Shown piece after piece: positions 7,560 through 15,024 of a stretch of 44,332 bases of DNA (the first letter of the stretch is position 1; each line of letters starts with the position of its first letter). The position numbers and the translations under genes were made by a program. Source of the stretch: Chitinispirillaceae bacterium (lineage in GTDB: Bacteria > Fibrobacterota > Chitinivibrionia > Chitinivibrionales > Chitinispirillaceae); the NCBI GenBank assembly GCA_016932075.1, contig JAFGDP010000064.1, forward strand, positions 1-44,332, given 5' to 3'. The notes under the pieces are model-generated. The model did not search any database, was not told where the DNA came from, and saw only the letters and a list, made by a program, of their open reading frames with translations.

Positions 7560-7993
7560 ACCGTTTTACCGTCAAATCCGTCAATGTTTCTACACAGAGA
7601 GGATCTATCAAACGGCCTGTCGACGTCATTATATGTAAAAAAGAGCATGGCGTGCTGGGCGACGGCCACGCAGGTCCCGGCTTGCGGCAGATATCGCTTC
7701 TCGCCTACGAAGACATCGAATCGATGCGCGCTGCCGGCGCCACGGTTGATTGCGGTGACTTCGCGGAAAATATTACGACCACCGGAATCGATCTTGCATC
7801 GCTTCCCATTGGCGCCCGGCTGACGTTCGAGCAAACCGAGCTTGAAATAACGCAGATCGGCAAGGAGTGTCACAGCGGCTGCGCCATCATGCGGCAAGTG
7901 GGGTATTGCATCATGCCCCGGCGCGGCGTTTTTGCGAAAGTGGTAAAGGAAGGAGAGATCAGACGTGGATCTGCTGGTACTTACAATTTCTGA
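7556..7993 (+). CDS. MOSC-domain protein
   Basis: The 145-residue protein is a stand-alone MOSC domain: GVLGDGHAGPGLRQISLLAYEDIE, GDFAENITTTGIDLASLPIGARL, then IGKECHSGCAI and CIMPRRGVFAKVV. MOSC domains are sulfur-carrier folds seen in molybdenum cofactor sulfurases, and the conserved Cys in ECHSGC is the likely sulfur carrier. In many anaerobes this domain is fused to or sits next to a MogA/MoaB domain; here the two genes overlap by 29 bases, close to that fusion. It may sulfurate the cofactor or deliver a ligand; the exact reaction is not known. Confidence 0.9.
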   Translation: MNRFTVKSVNVSTQRGSIKRPVDVIICKKEHGVLGDGHAGPGLRQISLLAYEDIESMRAAGATVDCGDFAENITTTGIDLASLPIGARLTFEQTELEITQIGKECHSGCAIMRQVGYCIMPRRGVFAKVVKEGEIRRGSAGTYNF

Positions 7994-8432
7994 TCGCGCA
8001 GCAAACGGAGAATACGAGGACCGGTCCGGTCCGGCAATCAAAACGGTCTTGGAAGCATCCGTTCCCACCGCCACGATCCGCATGGAGATCGTTCCTGATG
8101 AAGCGTGCTCGATCCGTGCCGCTTTTGAGACGAACGCGGACTGCGATATCATTATAACGACCGGTGGGACCGGTCTTTCGTCACGTGACCTGACGCCCGA
8201 GGTGACGCAGGAATTCTGCGACCGCATGATTCCCGGCATTGCGGAGATGCTGCGCATGGAGTCGCTCAAAGAAACGCCGTTCGCAGCGCTATCGCGCGGC
8301 GTCGCCGGTATCAAGGGAAAATGCCTCATAATCAACCTGCCCGGCTCTGAGAAGGGCGCATCATTCTGCGCACGATGTCTCACGCCGCTCCTGGAACATG
8401 CATGCAACATGCGGGACGGCAAGGGACATTGA
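7965..8432 (+). CDS. Molybdopterin adenylyltransferase (MogA/MoaB family)
   Basis: The 155-residue protein starts at GTG 7965 inside the end of the MOSC gene. It has LVLTISDRAANGEYEDRSGP, TTGGTGLSSRDLTPEVT and GIAEMLRMESLKETPFAALSRGVAGIKGKCLIINLPGS, the pterin- and nucleotide-binding loops of the family. It adenylates molybdopterin so that MoeA can insert the metal. Whether to call it mogA or moaB cannot be settled by eye. It is the last cofactor gene before the split AOR genes, with a 195-base gap between. Confidence 0.92.
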   Translation: MDLLVLTISDRAANGEYEDRSGPAIKTVLEASVPTATIRMEIVPDEACSIRAAFETNADCDIIITTGGTGLSSRDLTPEVTQEFCDRMIPGIAEMLRMESLKETPFAALSRGVAGIKGKCLIINLPGSEKGASFCARCLTPLLEHACNMRDGKGH

Positions 8433-8523
8433 TCGTCGCTGGACGTTGCCGGTGCTTTCAATTTCTCGCCTGCGCCCATGCAATCGCGGGATATATTTTT
8501 AAACACATTATCGGAGGGGAGGG

Positions 8524-8538
8524 TGTTCTTTAAGAACA
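8524..8538. promoter_or_regulatory. 15-base palindrome upstream of the split AOR genes
   Basis: TGTTCTT at 8524-8530 and AAGAACA at 8532-8538 are perfect complements around one central T. It lies about 90 bases before the AOR-module start at 8628, in the 195-base gap after the cofactor genes. Such a short, exact dyad is typical of a dimeric repressor site. It does not resemble the ModE-like repeat at 1507-1530, so the enzyme genes may have their own regulator. The flanks show no clear sigma70 promoter. Confidence 0.45.
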
Positions 8539-8627
8539 TGATACGTCCTGTTCCATAAATCCCTCTTTATCAGTCTCCCTTGTCCAATCGAAGCGCGTGT
8601 TATTATTCCTGTAAGGAGCTGGTTCGT

Positions 8628-11348
8628 ATGGCAGATACCCGCGTTGAAACAATGCGCAAAGCCCATAAGGTCATCCAATCATTTGCTTATGAGCAGGTCG
8701 AACTTGATAAAGGGTATGCAAACAGGACATTACGTGTCGATCTCTCAGTGCCCCGGGTTTCAATTCAACCAGTCTCCCAGCAGATGAAAGACTTATGGAC
8801 CGGCGGCAAGGGATTCGACCTCTGGCTCACGTTCAACGAGATAAACAGGAACACCACGTGGGACAGCCCTGAAAACCCCATCTGCATGTCGTCCGGTCCG
8901 CTCGGAGGGACCTGCTCGTTTCCCGGGTCAGGCAAGACCCTGGTGACGACGATCTCTCCAATGACCAACATTATCATCGACTGCAACGTGGGCGGCTATT
9001 TTGGTCCGTTCCTGAAGTTCTCCGGATTCGACGCACTCACGGTTATCGGCAAGGCCAAACAGGAAGTCATCGTGGTCATCAACGCGGTAGAAAAAATCAT
9101 CACGATCGAAGAGGCGCCCCTTGAAAGCGTTGACTCGCACGTTCTGGCTGAAGAACTGACCGAAATGTACGCCGACGACGAGCTTGACAAAAAACATATC
9201 GCCGTGGTCTCCGCCGGAAGGGCGGCCGACCATGCGCGCATGGGGGTACTCAACTTCTCGTTCTGGGACTGGCGGCGCGGCTGCACCAGGCTCAAGCAGG
9301 CGGGGAGGGGCGGCATCGGCACGGTCTTCCGCAACAAGAAAATAAAGGCACTCGTATTGAAAAACCGGGGTATCACGCCGGCATGGCGTATCGAAGAAAA
9401 CAGGGTCGCTCGGCTCGTGACGCCGAAAACAGTGCCGCGGCAAACCTGCGCCAGGGAACAGGAGGAGATCAGGGCTGTTATCGAAAAATGGGGCGCAGCG
9501 CCTGCCAATATCGTCCCCATGCTGATTGATATACAGCAACGGTTCAGGCATGTGTCAAAAACCGCAATGGATCTCCTGGTGAAGCTTGCCGGTGTGCCGC
9601 TTGCGAAAATATACCATATCGTAACCTTTTACGACGGCTTCAGTCTTGAGCGGAGCGGCGAGACAACGATCCAGGTATGCACGGGATCGGCATGTCTGGC
9701 AAAAGGTGCCGGGCTGGTGCTCGAGGCGTTCGAGCGTGAATTGCAGATCAAGGCCGGAGAAACCACCACCGATAAAAAATTCACCCTCCGGTCCGCATCG
9801 TGTCTCGGCGCGTGCGACCGAGCGCCGGTGGTGAAAATCAACGATACCATCATTGGCAGGGTCAAAGCGGCCGATGTACAAGAACTGCTGCGTTCCGGCC
9901 CAAAAGCGGGTGTAGAAACGGCGAAAGCACCGATCAAATGCGCTGGCATTCAGGAACCGATCGTCATGCGTACCGTTTCATCCGATTTTGCTGCGTTGAA
10001 AAAAACGCTCGCTGATCCTGATCCGGACCGTATCATATCTCTGCTGAAACAATCGGGGCTGCGGGGCCGGGGCGGAGGAGGGTTTTCCGCTGCCGACAAA
10101 TGGGAAGCATGCCGAAGCGCTTTCCTCTGCAGCAGGCGTGAAGCGGTACTCGTCTGTAATGCGGCCATTGTCGAACCCCCGGCCTATGCCGTGATCGAAG
10201 GAATGCTCATTGCCGCGCTGGCAACCGGCGCAACCAGCGGTCATGTCTGTTTCCGCCATGAGCATGCCGAGGCAAAGCAACGCTTCGAAGCCGCGGTGGA
10301 AGAAGCGAGAAAGAAAGGCGTGCTTGGCAACAATATCGCGGGAAGCTCGCTCTCGTTCGATCTGCGCGTACATCGCGGGCCAGGAGGGTTCGTGGTCGGC
10401 GAGTCGTCCGCCCTGCTCAACGCCCTTTCAGGTAATGTCGGAGAGCCGCTTCCAAAATATATTCACCGGGCAGAACAGGGCCTTGGCGGACGGCCCACGT
10501 TAGTCCACAACATCGAGACATGGGCCACGATCCCGTTTATTTTTGAAAACGGCGCCGGAACCTTCGCGGCCGTTGGCTCCGGCTCCAAAGGAACAAAGCT
10601 TATTTCGCTGCAGGGAGACTGCTACTATTCCGGTCTTGCGGAAGCAGCGCTTGGGACTTCTTTGCAAACGATTATCGACCAGGTTGGCAACGGTGTCGCG
10701 GTCAAGAAACGTTCGCTCAAGGCGGTCCAGGTCGGCGGTCCTTCGGGAGGGTTCCTCCCCGCTGCTGCCCTTGACCTTCCGTTTGATTACGATACGCTCA
10801 AGAAAGCGGGCGCTATGATGGGGTCCGGCGCAATCACCGTTAAGGACAACCGGAAATGCATTGTCGATTCGGTCCGTTCCTCGCTGCAGTTTCTGCTAAG
10901 CGAGTCATGCGGAAAATGCACACCCTGTCGAGAAGGCTGCAATGCCGCATACGCCATTCTTACACGGATATGCAATGGTGATGGCATGCCCGATGACCTG
11001 ACTCTTCTTGAGGAGACCGCGCATACCATGGCTGATGCAAGCCTGTGCCAATTCGGCAGGACAGCGGCCAATCCCCTTCTCTCGTCGCTCAGGTATTTTA
11101 AAAACGAATATGAGGAGCATATACACCATAAGAAATGCGCCGCAGGAGTCTGCAAAGCGCTCGTGGTCTACGCCATAAACGACCGGTGTACCGGATGCAC
11201 CCTGTGCGCGAAAAACTGCCCGGTAGGTGCGATCAGCGGGCAGCGGAAATCCCGGCATGTCATCGATTCCGGACAATGCATCAAATGCGGTATCTGCTAT
11301 GACAGCTGTAACTTTGACGCAGTGGAGGTGCGCCCATGTCAACGGTAG
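8628..11348 (+). CDS. AOR N-terminal domain fused to NuoE-, NuoF/HydB- and ferredoxin-like modules
   Basis: ATG 8628 follows TAAGGAG by a good distance; the protein has 906 residues. Residues 30-248 form a complete AOR N-terminal pterin-binding domain (MSSGPLGGT, GGYFGPFLKFSGFDALTVIGKA, GRGGIGTVFRNKKIKALVL). Residues 274-424 are NuoE-like, with Cys 351, 356, 392 and 396 for a 2Fe-2S centre. Residues 450-830 are NuoF/HydB-like: GRGGGGF, a 4Fe-4S site SCGKCTPCREG (Cys 761, 764, 767, plus 807) and the HydB-like KKCAAGVCKAL. Two 4Fe-4S clusters end the chain (Cys 854-864 and 884-894). The AOR catalytic C-terminal domains are absent here and appear in the next gene, which overlaps by 13 bases. The loop at 511-526 is shorter than in NuoF. 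Substrate is unknown. Confidence 0.9.
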   Translation: MADTRVETMRKAHKVIQSFAYEQVELDKGYANRTLRVDLSVPRVSIQPVSQQMKDLWTGGKGFDLWLTFNEINRNTTWDSPENPICMSSGPLGGTCSFPGSGKTLVTTISPMTNIIIDCNVGGYFGPFLKFSGFDALTVIGKAKQEVIVVINAVEKIITIEEAPLESVDSHVLAEELTEMYADDELDKKHIAVVSAGRAADHARMGVLNFSFWDWRRGCTRLKQAGRGGIGTVFRNKKIKALVLKNRGITPAWRIEENRVARLVTPKTVPRQTCAREQEEIRAVIEKWGAAPANIVPMLIDIQQRFRHVSKTAMDLLVKLAGVPLAKIYHIVTFYDGFSLERSGETTIQVCTGSACLAKGAGLVLEAFERELQIKAGETTTDKKFTLRSASCLGACDRAPVVKINDTIIGRVKAADVQELLRSGPKAGVETAKAPIKCAGIQEPIVMRTVSSDFAALKKTLADPDPDRIISLLKQSGLRGRGGGGFSAADKWEACRSAFLCSRREAVLVCNAAIVEPPAYAVIEGMLIAALATGATSGHVCFRHEHAEAKQRFEAAVEEARKKGVLGNNIAGSSLSFDLRVHRGPGGFVVGESSALLNALSGNVGEPLPKYIHRAEQGLGGRPTLVHNIETWATIPFIFENGAGTFAAVGSGSKGTKLISLQGDCYYSGLAEAALGTSLQTIIDQVGNGVAVKKRSLKAVQVGGPSGGFLPAAALDLPFDYDTLKKAGAMMGSGAITVKDNRKCIVDSVRSSLQFLLSESCGKCTPCREGCNAAYAILTRICNGDGMPDDLTLLEETAHTMADASLCQFGRTAANPLLSSLRYFKNEYEEHIHHKKCAAGVCKALVVYAINDRCTGCTLCAKNCPVGAISGQRKSRHVIDSGQCIKCGICYDSCNFDAVEVRPCQR

Positions 11349-13342
11349 CTACACCGGTCGCCACGCAGAAAATCGAGCTCTCGGTCAACGGGAAAAAGGT
11401 AACCGTTGCCAAGGATACCATGTTGCTGAAGGTGCTGCAGGGCGAAAACATCGCTGTCCCCACCCTTTGTTATCATAAGGACCTGACGCCGTACGGCGCC
11501 TGCAGGCTCTGCGTATGCGAGATCGAAGCCGGAGGGGTGAAGGAGCTTGTCACCTCGTGCAATTACCCGGTCCGCCGGGAAATGAGCGTTGAAACGAACT
11601 CTCCAAGAGTCAAAATGGTCCGAAAGACCCTGGCGGAAATGTATCTGGGCAGATGGCCGAACGTGCCGGTCATTCAACACATCGCCCGCCTCTGCGGCGC
11701 GGACGATCCGAATAAATATAAAAGCGACCTTACCGATGAAAACCCTGCAGCCTGTGTGCTCTGCGGCCGCTGCGTCAGGGCATGCAGGGAATTTATGCAG
11801 CAGGGCATCCTGGAATTCGCGGGCCGGGGTATCAAACGACACATGACCATGCCGTGGGGGCAGGTCGACCCGCACTGCGTCGGCTGCACTTCGTGCGCCT
11901 ATGTCTGCCCGACCGGCGCGATACAGGTCGTGGACGACCTAAACAGGCCGGCAAATCCGAAAATGATCCGGGATTTCGGCATGCGCGTCAACGCCGAGAT
12001 GGCCATGCTCGACCTTTCGCAGAACCGGATGAGGGAGGTGGGCACCGCGAACATCGTCGAGGTCATGGATGCGTACGATCTTCTGCCGGTGCATAACTAC
12101 AAATTCGGCAAACACAAGGACACCCCGAAGATCGATTCCTCGGTCCTGAAAAGCAGGTATTTCAGCCAGGGCGCCTCTGATGCGTGCTGGCTCGGCTGCT
12201 CAATGGCCTGCGCCAAGGTAGTTGACGGATTTACTCTAAAAACCGGCCCGTACAAAGGACAGAAAGTGAACGTAAGCGGGCCTGAGTATGAAACCGCGGC
12301 CGGCGGATCAAATATGGGGTGCTTTGATCCTGATTTCATCGTTGAATACAATTTTTACTGCGACACCTACGGCATCGATACCATCTCGTTTGCAACCTGC
12401 ATGGCATTTGTCATGGAGTGCTATGAGAATGGCGTCATTACCAGAGAGAATACCGGCGGCAAGGAACTCAAGTTCGGCGCGACCGCGGAGACACTTGAGA
12501 TCCTCCATGAAATGGCACGCGGTAAAGGTTTCGGCGTTGACGTGGGCCAGGGCATCCGGTGGCTCAAAAACAAATGGACAAAGGAGCTCGGCGCAGATCC
12601 GAAGTTCCTGGCCGACATCGGCATGGAGGTGAAAGGCCTTGAATACTCCGAGTACATGTGCAAGGAGTCGCTTGCGCAGCAGGGAGGATACACTCTTGCC
12701 ATAAAAGGGCCGCAGCATGACGAGGCATGGCTCATATTCATGGACATGGTAAACAACCAGATTCCTTCGTTTGAGGACAAGGCGGAAGCGCTTTACTACT
12801 TTCCGCTTTTCCGGACCTGGTTCGGCCTCCTGGGATTATGCAAAATCCTCTGGAACGATATTGTTCCCGCCGACAATCGTAAATACCCGCCGCAGATAGC
12901 CGCCAAGATACCCGAGCATGTTAAAAACTATTTCAAATTTTTTGAAGGCATGACCGGCATACCGCTTGATGAGGACAAAATGCTTGCCCAGTCCGCCCGT
13001 GTCTATACCCTTCAGAAGCTGCTCTGTTACATGCTGGGATACGGGACGGCCAAGGATGACATACCTCCCATGCGCGCGATAGGACCGGTGACTGTTGAGG
13101 AGTATGAATCGCGCGTGGAGCGCTACGACAAGCAGCTCAAGGAGCTGGCCGGTATTGCGATCGAGGGCATGGACACCGCACAAAAACTGCGGCACATGCG
13201 AGCCTACCGGTATGACCAGTACAACAAGCTGGTCGAGGTTACGTATAAACGGCGCGGCTGGAGCAAAGACGGCATCCCCACCCCTGCCCTGCTCAGGGAG
13301 TTGGGTATTGATCTTCCGGAACTGATGAAAATCATTACCTAG
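11336..13342 (+). CDS. NuoG/HydA-like Fe-S module fused to AOR C-terminal domains
   Basis: The 668-residue protein starts at ATG 11336 behind GGAGGTG. Residues 12-100 are a 2Fe-2S ferredoxin fold as in NuoG and HydA (Cys 45, 56, 59, 75). Two 4Fe-4S clusters follow (Cys 140-150 and 181-191). From about residue 212 it is AOR domains 2 and 3: DFGMRVNAEMAMLDLSQN, the cluster ligands CWLGCSMAC (284, 288, 292) with Cys 502 as likely fourth, GPEYETAAGGSNMG, YGIDTISFATCMAFVMECYE and GPQHDEAW, whose His matches an active-site His of AOR. No AOR N-terminal domain is present; the preceding gene supplies it. The Cys spacing is C-x3-C-x3-C rather than the C-x2-C-x3-C I recall for archaeal AOR. The two halves must assemble to make the active site. 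Confidence 0.9.
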   Translation: MSTVATPVATQKIELSVNGKKVTVAKDTMLLKVLQGENIAVPTLCYHKDLTPYGACRLCVCEIEAGGVKELVTSCNYPVRREMSVETNSPRVKMVRKTLAEMYLGRWPNVPVIQHIARLCGADDPNKYKSDLTDENPAACVLCGRCVRACREFMQQGILEFAGRGIKRHMTMPWGQVDPHCVGCTSCAYVCPTGAIQVVDDLNRPANPKMIRDFGMRVNAEMAMLDLSQNRMREVGTANIVEVMDAYDLLPVHNYKFGKHKDTPKIDSSVLKSRYFSQGASDACWLGCSMACAKVVDGFTLKTGPYKGQKVNVSGPEYETAAGGSNMGCFDPDFIVEYNFYCDTYGIDTISFATCMAFVMECYENGVITRENTGGKELKFGATAETLEILHEMARGKGFGVDVGQGIRWLKNKWTKELGADPKFLADIGMEVKGLEYSEYMCKESLAQQGGYTLAIKGPQHDEAWLIFMDMVNNQIPSFEDKAEALYYFPLFRTWFGLLGLCKILWNDIVPADNRKYPPQIAAKIPEHVKNYFKFFEGMTGIPLDEDKMLAQSARVYTLQKLLCYMLGYGTAKDDIPPMRAIGPVTVEEYESRVERYDKQLKELAGIAIEGMDTAQKLRHMRAYRYDQYNKLVEVTYKRRGWSKDGIPTPALLRELGIDLPELMKIIT

Positions 13343-13350
13343 ATTTTCCT

Positions 13351-13959
13351 ATGCTCCCAAAGATGTTTGAGCAAAATGTTCCCGGAACCTACGAGCTTCT
13401 GCAGAAAGCGACCGTCGGCATCGCAGGATGCGGCGGACTAGGCTCGAACGCGGCGGTTGCACTGGTACGGGCCGGCATAGGCACGCTTATTCTCGTTGAC
13501 GCTGACATTGTCGAGGAATCGAACCTCAACCGGCAATATTTTTTCCATGCCGACATCGGTAAAAAAAAGGTCGATGCTCTCTGCGCGCACCTTGTGGCGA
13601 TCAACCCCTCGGTGCGGCTGAACCCGGTGGACCGGAACATCACTGCTGCCGATGTTTCTGAAGTGTTCAACAACGCCGACCTTCTTATCGAGGCGTTCGA
13701 CAGCGCGGACGCCAAGTCATGGCTCATCGAATCGTGGTGCAAGGCCTTTCCGGAGCGTCCTATTGTATGCGCCAGCGGTCTTTCAGGGTATGGAAATACC
13801 GAAGCCATGACCGTGCGGAACGCGGGCATGATCCATATTGTCGGCGACGGTGCATCCGACTCGAGCAGGGGATTATGCTCGGCGCGCGTGGCGATCGCCG
13901 CGAACATGGAGGCGAATATCGCCATCGAGCTGCTTGTCAGCAAGGGAAAGGCAGCATGA
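13351..13959 (+). CDS. ThiF/MoeB-like sulfur-carrier adenylyltransferase (short form)
   Basis: The 202-residue protein has the nucleotide-binding GIAGCGGLGSNAAVALVRAG, then LVDADIVEESNLNRQYF and IEAFDSADAKSWLIESW, the core of E1-like enzymes. It is the short ThiF type and lacks the zinc CxxC pairs and rhodanese tail of longer MoeB proteins. It should adenylate the Gly-Gly end of the carrier encoded immediately downstream, whose ATG overlaps this stop (ATGA). Starting eight bases after the AOR subunit gene, the pair probably supplies sulfur for the dithiolene of the tungstopterin. A role in thiamin synthesis is less likely, since no thiamin gene is nearby. Confidence 0.88.
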   Translation: MLPKMFEQNVPGTYELLQKATVGIAGCGGLGSNAAVALVRAGIGTLILVDADIVEESNLNRQYFFHADIGKKKVDALCAHLVAINPSVRLNPVDRNITAADVSEVFNNADLLIEAFDSADAKSWLIESWCKAFPERPIVCASGLSGYGNTEAMTVRNAGMIHIVGDGASDSSRGLCSARVAIAANMEANIAIELLVSKGKAA

Positions 13960-14156
13960 TACGGGTTAACAATCGCGACACCGTTGAATGGAAACAGGAA
14001 ATGACGGTGCGGGATGTTCTGGACGCCATGGGGTACGACTATGCGCTCATCACCGTCACGGTGAACGATACCCTGGTTCCGCAGGACGAGTATGATACAT
14101 GGGTCGTGCCTGATAACGCCGACGTTGGTGCGTTCCACCTGGCGCATGGCGGCTAG
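13956..14156 (+). CDS. ThiS/MoaD-like sulfur-carrier protein ending in Gly-Gly
   Basis: This 66-residue protein begins MIRVNNRDTVEWKQEMTVRD and ends VGAFHLAHGG. The beta-grasp pattern (VRDVLDAMGYDYALITVTVND, then DEYDTWVVPDNADV) and the terminal Gly-Gly are those of ThiS/MoaD carriers, which hold sulfur as a C-terminal thiocarboxylate. It overlaps the ThiF-like gene by four bases, so the two are a matched enzyme and carrier. MoaD-type use in molybdopterin synthase would need MoaE, which is not in the window; it may be elsewhere. It is the last gene of the tungsten series. Confidence 0.88.
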   Translation: MIRVNNRDTVEWKQEMTVRDVLDAMGYDYALITVTVNDTLVPQDEYDTWVVPDNADVGAFHLAHGG

Positions 14157-14230
14157 CGCAGGTTACTGTCAGGCATAGAGAACAACCGCCTTTCACAGAA
14201 GAGCTTTTCTGACGATAAAGCGATCTGTTA

Positions 14231-14248
14231 CCTTGCTTTACGGCAAGG
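14231..14248 (+). terminator. Possible terminator of the tungsten series
   Basis: CCTTGC at 14231-14236 pairs with GCAAGG at 14243-14248 around a six-base loop and is followed by ATTTCTTT. It lies 75 bases after the last gene of the series. The stem is only six pairs and the T tract is broken, so it is a weak candidate. Confidence 0.35.
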
Positions 14249-14525
14249 ATTTCTTTAAAACAGCAATCCCTGCAGTCGGCAGTTTGACCGAAGAAAATAT
14301 TTTCCACAACCGAGAGGGAACGAACCGGCGGAATACCACATGGAAAATGGATGCGGGTATTGTACGATCTATTTATGTGGTTTTTTTATCCACCTTATTT
14401 TTGCAGGACAGCTTTAGTACTCGATTATTTGCCCGTAACCTATTGATATATAATAAATAGAACAAATCACTGCCGCGACAGGTAAAAAAAACGAATAATT
14501 TTTCTTTTTTTTTGAAAAAAAATTA

Positions 14526-14554
14526 TTGCATTATTATTCATTTTTGATTATATT
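14526..14554 (+). promoter_or_regulatory. Sigma70-like promoter in the 618-base intergenic region
   Basis: TTGCAT at 14526-14531 and TATATT at 14549-14554 are 17 bases apart, in a very A/T-rich stretch. Transcription would start near 14561, just before two hairpins, the second of which is a clear intrinsic terminator. No start codon with a ribosome site follows before that terminator, so the promoter would serve a short RNA or a terminated leader. The preceding 14157-14525 stretch holds only the weak hairpin at 14231. Confidence 0.5.
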
Positions 14555-14560
14555 CATATC

Positions 14561-14634
14561 ACCTACATGCCTCACAGCATGTTCTCTGTTGGGGAGTGGT
14601 TCTGCCGTTGGCGCGTCGGCCCACTCCCTTTTTT
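14561..14634 (+). ncRNA. Candidate small RNA or terminated leader, about 74 nt
   Basis: The predicted transcript has two hairpins. The first is ACATGC/GCATGT (14565-14570 with 14577-14582), six pairs with a six-base loop. The second is GGGAGTGG/CCACTCCC (14592-14599 with 14621-14628) with an inner GCCG/CGGC pair and then six T. A promoter-like pair sits just upstream. No coding potential is visible. It could be a free small RNA, or the terminated form of a leader for the nfu gene, which begins 140 bases later. I do not recognise a known RNA family or riboswitch. Confidence 0.45.
14592..14634 (+). terminator. Intrinsic terminator
   Basis: An eight-pair G/C-rich stem (GGGAGTGG with CCACTCCC), extended by an inner GCCG/CGGC helix, is followed directly by TTTTTT at 14629-14634. 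This is the strongest terminator in the intergenic region. It would end the candidate small RNA or stop any read-through from the tungsten genes before nfu. Confidence 0.75.
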
Positions 14635-14774
14635 AATTCCCCGTCTATTTGTCCCGTACCTTTCAAGATGTTGAATTTCAAAACCCTGTCCATATATTTT
14701 TATTTAAAGATCTTACAGGAGGATTGATATCTTTTTCTCTGCATTTTATACTTTAATGTTGAAAGGAATGACTC

Positions 14775-14999
14775 ATGAAGGAAAAAGTACAGGCTGTCAT
14801 CGATGAGATCAGACCGAATCTCCAAGCTGATGGAGGCGACATAGAACTCGTCGATGTGACACCGGAAGGTGTCGTACAGGTCAGGCTTCAAGGCGCGTGC
14901 AGCGGCTGCCCCGGCGCGACAATGACCCTTAAAATGGGAGTTGAACGTATTTTGAAAAATCGGATTCCCGAGGTAAAAGAGGTTGAGAGGGTCACCTAG
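14775..14999 (+). CDS. NifU C-terminal domain (Nfu-type) Fe-S protein
   Basis: The 74-residue protein is a single Nfu domain: IRPNLQADGGDIELVDVTPEGVVQVRLQGACSGCPGATMTLKMGVERIL. The CSGC pair binds a labile 4Fe-4S cluster for transfer to client proteins. A ribosome site (GAAAGGA) precedes ATG 14775. The many clusters in the AOR genes nearby would need such a carrier, but the gene has its own spacing and may serve the whole cell. Confidence 0.93.
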   Translation: MKEKVQAVIDEIRPNLQADGGDIELVDVTPEGVVQVRLQGACSGCPGATMTLKMGVERILKNRIPEVKEVERVT

Positions 15000-15024
15000 C
15001 GGAAGTCGCATACAAGATGTTTTC

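Noticed and set aside
13719..13955. Longer N-terminal extension of the ThiS/MoaD-like protein
   Set aside because: It would overlap the ThiF-like gene in another frame and does not resemble the carrier fold; ATG 13956 gives a complete carrier.
14233..14460. Open frame of 75 codons in the gap after the tungsten genes
   Set aside because: It starts at TTG with no ribosome site, has no family resemblance, and lies in A/T-rich non-coding sequence over a hairpin.
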